From NCBI RefSeq assembly GCF_963675065.1, contig NZ_OY775906.1:412001-476000 (forward strand): a stretch of 64,000 nt of DNA, read 5' to 3'. A program made the position numbers and the translations under genes. Position 1 is the stretch's first letter; each line of letters begins with the position of its first letter. The notes under the pieces are model-generated. The model saw nothing but the letters and a program-made list of their open reading frames with translations. It did no database searches and was not told where the DNA came from. Source of the stretch: an uncultured Draconibacterium sp. Its GTDB lineage: Bacteria > Bacteroidota > Bacteroidia > Bacteroidales > Prolixibacteraceae. Positions 1 to 8,445 of this stretch are shown in pieces.

Positions 1-2
1 TC

Positions 3-464
3 TCAATTCCAGTTTATCGTATGGCTGATTTGTATTTGTTGTATGCCGAGGCATTAAACGAATCTCATAGTACGCCAACGGAAGAAGTATATGAAATGGT
101 TGACAGAATCCGCGCGCGTGCAGGATTAAAAGGTGTTCGTGAAACATGGCAAATGGCCGAGGCTGAATTCCGGAATGATCCGAATACAAAAGAAGGAATG
201 CGAAAAATTATAAAACGTGAGCGTCTTATTGAGTTGGCTTTTGAAGGACAACGCACTTTCGATTTACGTCGTTGGACAGATGCTATGGATATAATGAACG
301 AGCCCGTTCGTGGTTGGGACTACCAGGGAACAACTAATGAAGACTATTATCAACGAACTGTCTACCTCACCAGTAGAGGATTCTCTTATCGTAACTACCT
401 CTGGCCGATTAAGAATAGTACGCTTACAGTAAATAGCAATCTTGTTCAAAATCCGGGATGGTAA
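3..464 (+). CDS. SusD/RagB-family glycan-binding lipoprotein, C-terminal part only
   Basis: The reading frame is open to the left edge of the window, so this is the 3' end of a gene. Translation from position 3 gives SIPVYRMADLYLLYAEALNE, the helix typical of SusD C-terminal domains, followed by a conserved ERLIELAFEGQRTFDLRRW segment and the usual terminal '..LWPI..' and 'NPGW' endings. SusD proteins are outer-membrane lipoproteins that form the lid over a SusC TonB-dependent transporter; the matching SusC should lie just left of the window. Two glycan-binding lipoprotein genes follow at once, so this is the tail of a first SusC/D unit placed before the complete pair at 3.5-8.3 kb. The N-terminus, lipobox and binding site cannot be judged. 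Confidence 0.9.
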   Translation, partial: SIPVYRMADLYLLYAEALNESHSTPTEEVYEMVDRIRARAGLKGVRETWQMAEAEFRNDPNTKEGMRKIIKRERLIELAFEGQRTFDLRRWTDAMDIMNEPVRGWDYQGTTNEDYYQRTVYLTSRGFSYRNYLWPIKNSTLTVNSNLVQNPGW

Positions 465-493
465 TTCTGTTTATTATTTAAAACAACAAACAA

Positions 494-1735
494 ATGAATA
501 AAGCATATTTTAATAATATAAAGAATGTGGGCATCGCAGTTTTCTTGTTGTGCCTCATTGTAATCGGCACTAACTCGTGCGATGAAGCCTCAGTGGGGCA
601 GGTTCCTGTAGATGATATCGCGCCATCCGGTCTTTCGAATGTTGTGATAACCCCACAATACGGAGGTGCCCTTGTTTCCTATGATTTACCTAAAGAAGAA
701 GACATCTCTTACGTTCGTTGCGAATATGTAAATGATGGCAAAGAAAATTCTATTAATTCTTCGGTATACAATTCGAGCCTGAGAATTGAAGGCTTAAGCG
801 ATACTACAGAGTTGCAAGTGTCGCTGTATGTGGTTGATCACAGCGAGAACATATCAGAATCTTACGAGGCTAGTTTTATACCACTGCCTTCGCCAATGAA
901 AGCAGTTCTGGAATCGTTTGTAGTAACTCCTACCTATGGTGGAGCCAGAATAACCTGGGAAAACCCGGCAGAAGTTCTTGTGGGAATCTCTTTCCTGGCT
1001 GCAAACGACCAAGGCGACCTGGAATTACAGGATATTTATTACACATCAGCTGCGCACGGAACTAAAAGTTTACACGGTTTTACTACCGATAAACGTTTAT
1101 TCGCTTTAAGCCTGGTCGATAAATATGAGAATAAATCAGATACCGTGAAGGTTGAAATTTCTCCTTTGTTTGAAGCGGAATTCGATAAAGAAATTTTCGC
1201 AGATGGCCATCTGAATGGAGACAATGTATCGACAAGGAGTAACCGTCCTGTTTCAAATTTATGGGACGGAACCACCGATGTAATCTGGCATACCGATCCT
1301 TCGGCAGGTTATTCGGTTCCTCAGTTTTTTACTGTTGATCTCGGTGTCACAGGGAATATTTCCCGGTTAGTTCTGTGGGAACGCTATGATTATGCCTACA
1401 GCCAGCACAACTTAAAAATATTTGATATATACGGAACAGATGAGTTAACACATGAGATAGGTGATGAATATTATGCAGATATAGATCAGTGGAAACAAGA
1501 TTGGAAACTGTTATCAGAATGTGAAGTAGTAAAACCTTCCGGAAGTAGGGTTGGTACAAACACTGAGGAAGACTTGGCTGCTTCCAGAGCTGGTTTCAAC
1601 TTCGATTTTAACGAGGATGCTACAAATATTCGCTATCTGAGGTTCGTCGTTAAAGAAACATGGGCCAAAACAACATCAATGCACGCTGCCGAAATTTCTG
1701 TTTTCGGCGATGCAAGAGGCACTGCTATTGAATAG
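494..1735 (+). CDS. Surface glycan-binding lipoprotein, DUF4959/DUF5126/DUF5000 type
   Basis: This is a 413-residue lipoprotein: a hydrophobic signal ends in a lipobox with Cys29. Two consecutive beta-sandwich (fibronectin-like) repeats follow at about residues 40-130 and 135-230; each contains the phrase 'V.TP.YGGA', which marks them as related domains (DUF4959 then DUF5126). The C-terminal 170 residues are a DUF5000/F5-8 type C-like domain with the 'LWDG..D..WHT' and 'P..FTVDLG' motifs of discoidin-like carbohydrate-binding folds. In Bacteroides thetaiotaomicron, proteins of this build sit beside SusC/D in host N-glycan loci and act as surface glycan-binding proteins. It starts 29 bases after the SusD stop and is followed by a second lipoprotein 21 bases on, so it is co-transcribed. 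The ligand is not known. Confidence 0.85.
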   Translation: MNKAYFNNIKNVGIAVFLLCLIVIGTNSCDEASVGQVPVDDIAPSGLSNVVITPQYGGALVSYDLPKEEDISYVRCEYVNDGKENSINSSVYNSSLRIEGLSDTTELQVSLYVVDHSENISESYEASFIPLPSPMKAVLESFVVTPTYGGARITWENPAEVLVGISFLAANDQGDLELQDIYYTSAAHGTKSLHGFTTDKRLFALSLVDKYENKSDTVKVEISPLFEAEFDKEIFADGHLNGDNVSTRSNRPVSNLWDGTTDVIWHTDPSAGYSVPQFFTVDLGVTGNISRLVLWERYDYAYSQHNLKIFDIYGTDELTHEIGDEYYADIDQWKQDWKLLSECEVVKPSGSRVGTNTEEDLAASRAGFNFDFNEDATNIRYLRFVVKETWAKTTSMHAAEISVFGDARGTAIE

Positions 1736-1756
1736 TCACAATCTAAAAGTTATAAA

Positions 1757-3220
1757 ATGAAAAATATAAAATTGAAATATTTATATAGAAATAAAGGATA
1801 TTCTCTGACAGCAGTTATAATTATTTTGTCCTTGTTTATTTTTTCTTGCGAGGACCAGAATTATTTGCACGAAAAATACCTGGAAGAAGGCGAAACGATA
1901 TACATAGGTAAAGTGGATTCAATGATCGCTTTTCCGGGTAATTATCGAATTAAGTTCAAATGGCTTGTAAGTAAAGATCCCCGGACAACTACAACAGTAA
2001 TTTACTGGGGAGATCGCGAAAAAAGCGTAGAAGTGCCTTTGAATCCGGTAGCTGATTCTACTGGTCGTCTCTGGGAAGAAACAATAATCGGGAACATGCA
2101 AGAAAACGATTATGTATTTGAGTTTGAGATGCAGGATGAGCAAGGCAATATTTCAATGTCGAGAGAGATTACCGCTTCTGTTTTAGGAGACCTCTATACT
2201 GAAAACATTCGTAAAAGAGGCGTTGCAGAGATTTCAAAACTCGAAACTTCTGATATGGAAATTCAATGGAATAAAGTAAACAATAAAGAATTGATTTATT
2301 CTGTTGTGGAGTATGAGCAAGACGGGAATATCGTTAAACAACAGATTCCAAACGATGATAACACATCGTATATAAGTGGATTATCAACCGGCGATACAAT
2401 TAACATCTATTCTTGTTACTTGCCTGAAAATGGACTCGACACATTTGCAACCGCAAAAGTTAGCTATGTTATGCCTAAGTTTCAGCGCGAAATTGATAAG
2501 GCGAATTTTACTACAAGTGATAAACCGGGTGATAATACATCTGTAAATAACGGAAGACCTCTCTCTGCCATTTTCGATGGAGGGCTTCGCAATAACGGAG
2601 CAGATGGAACCATCTTGCATACCGTTGATTATACCAATGCATCTGGAGACGGAATTGAGTTTAGGTTCCCAAATAAGTTTACAATTGATATGGGAAAATT
2701 GGCCACATTGTACCAGTTTAAAATTTGGCCACGAACTGATAATAGTCCTTTTACGGGACATAGTCCACGTTTTATTGAGGTGTGGGGAGTTGATGAATTA
2801 AAATCTCATGATGATTTTACATCAGAAACCGAATATAATACATATTATACCACAACTTATGTTGAGCAAAAAGATCCGCTTAATTATCTCAGTAAAGACG
2901 ATGAAGTTTACTCTGATATCGTAAATAACACCAACAGCAAAGCCGAAAACTTTGTTGAAGCAGCACCGGAAGCAGGTATTTACAATTGGCAGGAAGACTG
3001 GCATAAACTTGGCGACTTTGAGATTATAAAACCATCCGGATTCAAATATGGAACCAAAAGCTCGGCAGACGAGGATGCCTGGAACGAAGGGTTTACCTTC
3101 GATCTAAATGAAGTGGGAGAAAAAGTACGTTACATTCGTATTCTGGTAAAATTCCCGAACTGGCAAAATACAAACTGTATAAATATTGGAGAAATCTCTC
3201 TGTATGGAGACGATTTGTAG
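1757..3220 (+). CDS. Surface lipoprotein, DUF4998 plus discoidin-like C-terminal domain
   Basis: This 487-residue lipoprotein has its lipobox Cys at residue 31 (FIFSCEDQ). The N-terminal part (about 32-240) matches the DUF4998 pattern: 'Y.GK.DS....PG..R.K..W', 'YWGD', then a second sandwich. The C-terminal part (about 265-487) is a DUF5000-like F5/8 type C domain with 'AIFDGG', 'FTIDMGK' and 'YIRILVKF', similar in layout to the preceding gene. It is probably a second cell-surface glycan-binding protein of the same operon. A strong hairpin (3289-3331) lies downstream, and a new SusC gene begins 244 bases after the stop. The domain order is seen in the sequence; binding function is inferred from family context. 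Confidence 0.8.
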   Translation: MKNIKLKYLYRNKGYSLTAVIIILSLFIFSCEDQNYLHEKYLEEGETIYIGKVDSMIAFPGNYRIKFKWLVSKDPRTTTTVIYWGDREKSVEVPLNPVADSTGRLWEETIIGNMQENDYVFEFEMQDEQGNISMSREITASVLGDLYTENIRKRGVAEISKLETSDMEIQWNKVNNKELIYSVVEYEQDGNIVKQQIPNDDNTSYISGLSTGDTINIYSCYLPENGLDTFATAKVSYVMPKFQREIDKANFTTSDKPGDNTSVNNGRPLSAIFDGGLRNNGADGTILHTVDYTNASGDGIEFRFPNKFTIDMGKLATLYQFKIWPRTDNSPFTGHSPRFIEVWGVDELKSHDDFTSETEYNTYYTTTYVEQKDPLNYLSKDDEVYSDIVNNTNSKAENFVEAAPEAGIYNWQEDWHKLGDFEIIKPSGFKYGTKSSADEDAWNEGFTFDLNEVGEKVRYIRILVKFPNWQNTNCINIGEISLYGDDL

Positions 3221-3288
3221 TACGGTCGGATAGAGCATCAACAAAAAAATAGATCTATTATTTTTTATAAGAAACAGAGAAAAGGTAG

Positions 3289-3331
3289 CCGGTTAAATGA
3301 TCAGGAGGTTTAAACCTCCTGGTCTAACCGG
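3289..3331. terminator. Nested perfect hairpin between two SusC/D units
   Basis: An outer stem CCGGTTA/TAACCGG encloses an inner stem AGGAGG/CCTCCT with a TTTAAA centre, and the inner stem extends by GATC/GGTC with one G-U pair. It is followed by a pyrimidine-rich stretch rather than a clean T-run. It probably terminates or attenuates the upstream lipoprotein operon before the next SusC, but a processing or small-RNA role is possible. Confidence 0.55.
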
Positions 3332-3464
3332 ATATCTCCTTTACTCTCTTCTTAGGGTTTGTGCTTCCCGTTTTTACAAACATCATGATAATAAATAAAA
3401 ATAAATGGCAACAGCCGTACTGGGTGGAGCATGGAGTTTATATAAACTATTTAAATTTTAAATA

Positions 3465-6400
3465 ATGAATCACATTAAACGTATTAAAGTATTGCGAAAG
3501 ACATCAATGTTTTTCCTATTAATCTTTTTTTTCTCGTTTTCTATGCTGGAAAATGTTAATGCTCAGGATGTGACAAATATTCTGACAGTAACAGGCGAGG
3601 TTACTGAAACAGCCGGACAAACACTTCCGGGGGTTACAATTTTGGTAAAAGGAACAATAGTGGGAACTACAACCAATGTTGATGGTAAGTACACTATAGC
3701 AGAAGTGCCGGAGAATGCAATTTTGGTTTTTTCTTTTGTAGGAATGAAAAGCCAGGAAGTAGTAGTTGCAGGAAAAACAACTATTAATGTGCAGCTGGAA
3801 AATGAAACCATTGGACTGGAGGAAGTTGTTGCCATTGGTTACGGTACGCAAAAGAAAAAGGACTTAACAGGCTCTATCGTGCGTATGGAAATGGACGGAA
3901 AGGAGCAGGCAGCAAACACTAGTTTGGTTCAGGCTTTACAGGGGTATTCTCCCGGATTAAATGCATCTGGCGGTTCAAGCGCCGGAGACGGTGGTTCTTT
4001 TTCAATAAGAGGTAGAACCTCATTGTCGGCTAGTGATCAGCCACTTATTGTGTTAGATGGGATTATTTACAACGGGAGTATTAACGATTTAAATGTTAAT
4101 GATATTCAGTCTGTCGACATTCTGAAAGATGCCAGTGCAGCTGCAGTTTACGGTTCAAGGTCGGCGAATGGTGTTCTTGTTGTAACTTCAAAAAAAGGAA
4201 GTTCAGGAAAACCAAAATTTACGTTCAATGCCTACTATGGAGTTCAGGGATTATCAAACACTGATCGTACGAATGTTATGGATGCAGAGCAATATGCAGT
4301 TCGTTTGGTGGATTACTACTACCAGCAGGATTTGTACGATTGGTATAAAGAAGGGCCAACCAGTGCCGACGGACGTCCGGTTAGACCTGATGTTACAAAT
4401 CGTGATTTGGTTGCAACTTACCTGAGAACTGAAGAAGAACAGCTTAACTACTTAGCCGGAAATGAGGTAGATTGGGTTGACGAAGTTTTCCAAACTGCAC
4501 CGATTCAGTCGTACAGTTTAAGTGTATCAGGAAAAACGGATCGCACCAATTATTACTTGTCAACCTCTTATTTAGATCAAGAAGGAATTTTACTGAACGA
4601 CAATTACGAACGTTTAAGTTTTAGCGGTCGTTTCGAAAGCGAAATTACAGACTGGTTAACTGTGAGTTTTAACCCTACTTTTTCGCACCGAGACTATTCA
4701 GGCGTTAGTGCATCGGCAGGTTATGCTTTGCAGGCAAGCCCGCTGGGAAATAAGTACGATGAAAATGGAGACTATCCGGTATATATCGCCGGAGAATCAT
4801 ACAATTACCATCCGCTCGGAAACTTGTTGGCAGACGATAGTTCGCCGCGAGATTATTTTAGCCTGGTTTTAAAAGGAGTAATAGAAGTTCCTTGGGTGAA
4901 AGGATTAAAATATGAGGCGAATTATTCAAAAACCTATGACTTTGATAAAACTTCGCGTTATTACCCAACTAATATGGCTAACGGATCAAAAACCGATGGC
5001 TCTGGCTATGTTGACAATTCGAACCAAAGAACATGGTTGTTAAACAGTTTGTTTACCTATAACAGAACTTTTGCTGAGAAACATAATATAAATGCAAACT
5101 TTTTATACAGTCGCGAAAATGTTTCGGGTGATGGCTCGTATTTGTATGCGTATGGTTTTGCCAACGAAATTTTGGGATATAATGCCTTGGAACTTGGCGA
5201 AAACCAGGAGGTTTCTACTTCTGCTTACGAAGAGAATACGCTCTCGTATATGGGGCGTATAAACTATAGTTTTGATAGCCGTTATTTAATTACGGCAACA
5301 ATCAGAAGAGATGGTTTCTCCGGTTTTGGAGGTAATAAGAAATTTGGAAACTTCCCGTCGGTCTCAGTCGGATGGGTTATTTCAGAAGAGTCGTTTGTGG
5401 ATGACGTGGACTGGATGGATTTTCTTAAGCTCCGTTTGTCATATGGTGTAAACGGAAACCAGGGTATTGGCCGGTATGCCAGCCAATCGAAAATGGGAAG
5501 TACTGCAACTGCATTTGATGGCGCTACAGCAGTTGGTCTCTATGCATCTTCGCTTGGAAATGCTGATTTAGGTTGGGAAAAAACAGCCTCTTTTAACATG
5601 GGAGTTGATTTCAATTTCTTCGACAACAGAATTTCTGGAAGTGTTGATGCTTATCAAGCCAAAACAACTGATGTATTAGTGCAGAGATCTATTCCGAGAA
5701 CCACCGGTAACTCTAGTGTTTGGACCAATATTGGCGGAATCGAGAACAATGGTATCGAAGTGAGTCTGGTTACTGAAAACATAAAAACCCGTGATTTTAA
5801 TTGGAAAACTGCTTTTGCATTCTCCCTGGTTCGAAATAAAATTACCAAACTCTATGACGAGGTAACCGAAGACTTGGGAAACAGTTGGTTTATAGGAGAA
5901 CCTATCAGTACAATTTACGGCTATGTAAACGATGGTGTATGGCAGGAAGAAGATTTGTTTAGCGGGACTATTATGGAAGGCTATTACCCGGGACAATTTA
6001 AAGTTCGCGATTTAAGTGATGATGGAGAAATTACTGCCGAGAAAGACCGAAAAATACTTGGCACAACTGATCCGAACTATCGCATTAGTATGAACAACAT
6101 TTTGACCTATAAAAATTTCACATTTAGCTTCTTCTTAAACTCGATAAGGGGAGGTAACAACTATTATCTGGGAGGTAATTCCGGAGCTGTTGTTGCAGGA
6201 GGGACTGATTCTGCCTACCGTTTAAACCGAACAGCTATTCGCGATTACTGGAGACCGGATAATGCAGTTAATGATGCTCCTGGTATTTATTATAATCCGA
6301 AAAGAAATCCTGGCGTATATCAAAGCAAAAGTTTTGTGCGCCTGCAAGATGTGTCTTTAGGATATACATTCCATAATAGCTTGCTTTCAGATTTAAAAAT

Positions 6401-6527
6401 TAGCACCCTGAAGGTTTATGTAAGTGGGAAAAACCTTTATACCTGGACAGACTGGTCGGGCTGGGATCCTGAAACTGGAAGCCCAATGATGAGAAGTGTT
6501 ATTGGTGGTGTAAATATTAGTTTTTAA
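3465..6527 (+). CDS. SusC/RagA-type TonB-dependent outer-membrane glycan transporter
   Basis: This 1020-residue protein is typical in length for the family. A signal peptide (about 1-33, ending VNAQ) is followed by a carboxypeptidase-regulatory-like domain (about 40-118, with PGVTILVKG and TTNVDGKYTI), a TonB box region (VVAIGYGTQKKKDLTGS), a plug domain (about 135-235) with the SusC signature VYGSRSANGVLVVTSKKG, and a 22-strand barrel ending in aromatic-terminated 'GVNISF'. It imports oligosaccharides across the outer membrane with energy from TonB-ExbBD. It pairs with the SusD 58 bases downstream. The neighbouring GH92 genes suggest mannose-containing oligosaccharides as cargo. The 244-base leader includes no clear sigma box that I can identify. 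Confidence 0.95.
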   Translation: MNHIKRIKVLRKTSMFFLLIFFFSFSMLENVNAQDVTNILTVTGEVTETAGQTLPGVTILVKGTIVGTTTNVDGKYTIAEVPENAILVFSFVGMKSQEVVVAGKTTINVQLENETIGLEEVVAIGYGTQKKKDLTGSIVRMEMDGKEQAANTSLVQALQGYSPGLNASGGSSAGDGGSFSIRGRTSLSASDQPLIVLDGIIYNGSINDLNVNDIQSVDILKDASAAAVYGSRSANGVLVVTSKKGSSGKPKFTFNAYYGVQGLSNTDRTNVMDAEQYAVRLVDYYYQQDLYDWYKEGPTSADGRPVRPDVTNRDLVATYLRTEEEQLNYLAGNEVDWVDEVFQTAPIQSYSLSVSGKTDRTNYYLSTSYLDQEGILLNDNYERLSFSGRFESEITDWLTVSFNPTFSHRDYSGVSASAGYALQASPLGNKYDENGDYPVYIAGESYNYHPLGNLLADDSSPRDYFSLVLKGVIEVPWVKGLKYEANYSKTYDFDKTSRYYPTNMANGSKTDGSGYVDNSNQRTWLLNSLFTYNRTFAEKHNINANFLYSRENVSGDGSYLYAYGFANEILGYNALELGENQEVSTSAYEENTLSYMGRINYSFDSRYLITATIRRDGFSGFGGNKKFGNFPSVSVGWVISEESFVDDVDWMDFLKLRLSYGVNGNQGIGRYASQSKMGSTATAFDGATAVGLYASSLGNADLGWEKTASFNMGVDFNFFDNRISGSVDAYQAKTTDVLVQRSIPRTTGNSSVWTNIGGIENNGIEVSLVTENIKTRDFNWKTAFAFSLVRNKITKLYDEVTEDLGNSWFIGEPISTIYGYVNDGVWQEEDLFSGTIMEGYYPGQFKVRDLSDDGEITAEKDRKILGTTDPNYRISMNNILTYKNFTFSFFLNSIRGGNNYYLGGNSGAVVAGGTDSAYRLNRTAIRDYWRPDNAVNDAPGIYYNPKRNPGVYQSKSFVRLQDVSLGYTFHNSLLSDLKISTLKVYVSGKNLYTWTDWSGWDPETGSPMMRSVIGGVNISF

Positions 6528-6585
6528 TCAAAATACTTATTGTAATAATCAAACAATCAGTTATTAATATTTTAAAAACAATAAA

Positions 6586-8283
6586 ATGAAAAAGAAGAAT
6601 TCAATACAAAGATATATTAGTGGTAGTATCGTTTTGGTACTTTTACTATTGGGAATTTACTCATGTAACGAAGACGTACTTGATGAAACTCCACTTGATT
6701 TTATTTCAACAACCAATGCTTTTAATTCGCCTGGCGATATTGAAATGGGAGTTGTGGGACTGTATAGTTTTGGACGCGATTGGTACTCGGCAGTAAACGA
6801 AAAGTATATGTTTGTTTTTACTGCACTGGGAACGGATCTGGCATATTTTGGAGAAGACCCGGCCGGAGGTTATATGAGTAACTGGGATACCGATATTACA
6901 CCAACCAGCGATTTACCAAAAAGGTTTTGGACCAAAGCTTTTGATTTGGTATATCAATCAAATACAGTAATTGCAGGTATCGAGAATCTGGAGTGGAATA
7001 ATGAAGATAAAAAGAACATGTATTTGGCTGAAGCCCGTTTTTTCCGTGCTTTCAGTTATCGCATTCTTGTTACATTATATGGAGATGTGCCATTGGTAAC
7101 AGAACCGATTGCAACTCCTAAAACCGATTTTGTAAGAGCACCAAAAGCTGACATCTACAAATTAATGGAAGAAGATTTTGCTTTTGCTGCTGAGAAACTA
7201 CCGCTAAATGGTCAAGAAGCTACTGCCGGACGCTTGACACAAGGAGCTGCCTGGCATATGTTAAGCGAAACTTATCTGGCGCAAAACAAATATCAGTTAG
7301 CTGTTGATGCTGCAACACATGTAATCAACGATTACGATTACGATTTAATGCGGGAACGTTTTGGCTCACAACCTAATTTATTTGGTTCCGAAAATGTTTA
7401 TTACGACCTGTTTACAAAAGAAAATCATAACCTGGGAAGCAATAAAGAAGCAATCTGGGTTGTTCAAAACGATCCTGATGTAACAGGCGGTGGCTTTTAT
7501 GCCGGCGAAAGAGGGTATGGTTGTGCTTATTACCGAATGGGCAACACTCCGGATGGATACAAAGCCTTTTTGGGCGATATTTACAATGGTTCTTATACCG
7601 GATACAGCGATACTCTAGGACGTCCGGTAGGATGGTCAAGGCCTTCAAATTACACAGCTTATAGTATTTGGGAAAGCGATTGGAATAATGATTATAGAAA
7701 TGCAGAGGCTTGTATTAAAAGACATTTTTATTTCGATAATCCAAACTCAGCATATGATGGAATGGAAATTGACTGGAGCTTATACGAGTCTCGTTCAAGT
7801 GCGTTTAAAGATACCAATCAATACATCTTTCCATTTTTTATGAAAGCAGCATCTCCTAATGATCATTACACCGATTTATCAAGAGCTGGAGGAGGTGTAA
7901 ACCATAAAGATGTTTACGCAATTCGTTTGGCTGAAACTTATTTGTTAAGAGCAGAAGCCTATCTTGGATTATCAGAAAGTGGTTTATCAGCTGATGATAT
8001 TAATGAAATAAGAGAAAGATCGAATGCTACACCAGTAGAAGCCAATGATGTTACCATCGATTATATTCTTGATGAAAGAGCACGCGAATTATATACCGAA
8101 GAATGGCGTATGTTAACACTTATGCGTTTAGGTAAATTGGTTGAACGTGTTCGTACCTATAATAACAATCCTGGAAATCCCGGATTGAGCATTCAGGATT
8201 ATCAAAATTTGTGGCCTATTCCACAAACAGAGATCGATTTGAATACAGGAGCCGTTCTGGAACAAAATCCGGGATACGAATAA
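6586..8283 (+). CDS. SusD/RagB-family surface glycan-binding lipoprotein
   Basis: This is a complete 565-residue SusD with a signal peptide and lipobox Cys27 (LLGIYSCNED). The N-terminal TPR-like region carries 'YLAEARFFRAFSYRILVTLYGDVPLV', a hallmark of the family, and the C-terminal SusD domain carries 'AIRLAETYLLRAEAYLGL' and 'RARELYTEEWRMLTLMRLGKL', ending in 'NPGYE'. It caps the SusC barrel encoded just upstream and helps capture oligosaccharide. The gene ends the SusC/D transcription unit, since a strong terminator follows at 8345-8386. It is a different protein from the partial SusD at the left edge, so two transporter pairs are placed in tandem. Confidence 0.95.
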   Translation: MKKKNSIQRYISGSIVLVLLLLGIYSCNEDVLDETPLDFISTTNAFNSPGDIEMGVVGLYSFGRDWYSAVNEKYMFVFTALGTDLAYFGEDPAGGYMSNWDTDITPTSDLPKRFWTKAFDLVYQSNTVIAGIENLEWNNEDKKNMYLAEARFFRAFSYRILVTLYGDVPLVTEPIATPKTDFVRAPKADIYKLMEEDFAFAAEKLPLNGQEATAGRLTQGAAWHMLSETYLAQNKYQLAVDAATHVINDYDYDLMRERFGSQPNLFGSENVYYDLFTKENHNLGSNKEAIWVVQNDPDVTGGGFYAGERGYGCAYYRMGNTPDGYKAFLGDIYNGSYTGYSDTLGRPVGWSRPSNYTAYSIWESDWNNDYRNAEACIKRHFYFDNPNSAYDGMEIDWSLYESRSSAFKDTNQYIFPFFMKAASPNDHYTDLSRAGGGVNHKDVYAIRLAETYLLRAEAYLGLSESGLSADDINEIRERSNATPVEANDVTIDYILDERARELYTEEWRMLTLMRLGKLVERVRTYNNNPGNPGLSIQDYQNLWPIPQTEIDLNTGAVLEQNPGYE

Positions 8284-8344
8284 CGAATAGTTCTAGTTTA
8301 GTTTTAGCCTCAACCAACAAGGCAAGGTCAGTATGTTGGCCAAA

Positions 8345-8386
8345 CGGACTTCCCCGAAGCTTTTGCTGGGGAAGTCCTGTTTTTCT
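8345..8386 (+). terminator. Rho-independent terminator after the SusC/D pair
   Basis: A ten-base perfect stem GGACTTCCCC/GGGGAAGTCC with a 12-base loop is followed by TGTTTTTC. It separates the SusC/D operon from the mannosidase operon. Confidence 0.85.
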
Positions 8387-8445
8387 TTAAAGGCGATTGA
8401 AAACAATTAAGAAATAATATTTATAACGTTTAAGACGGATATTTA

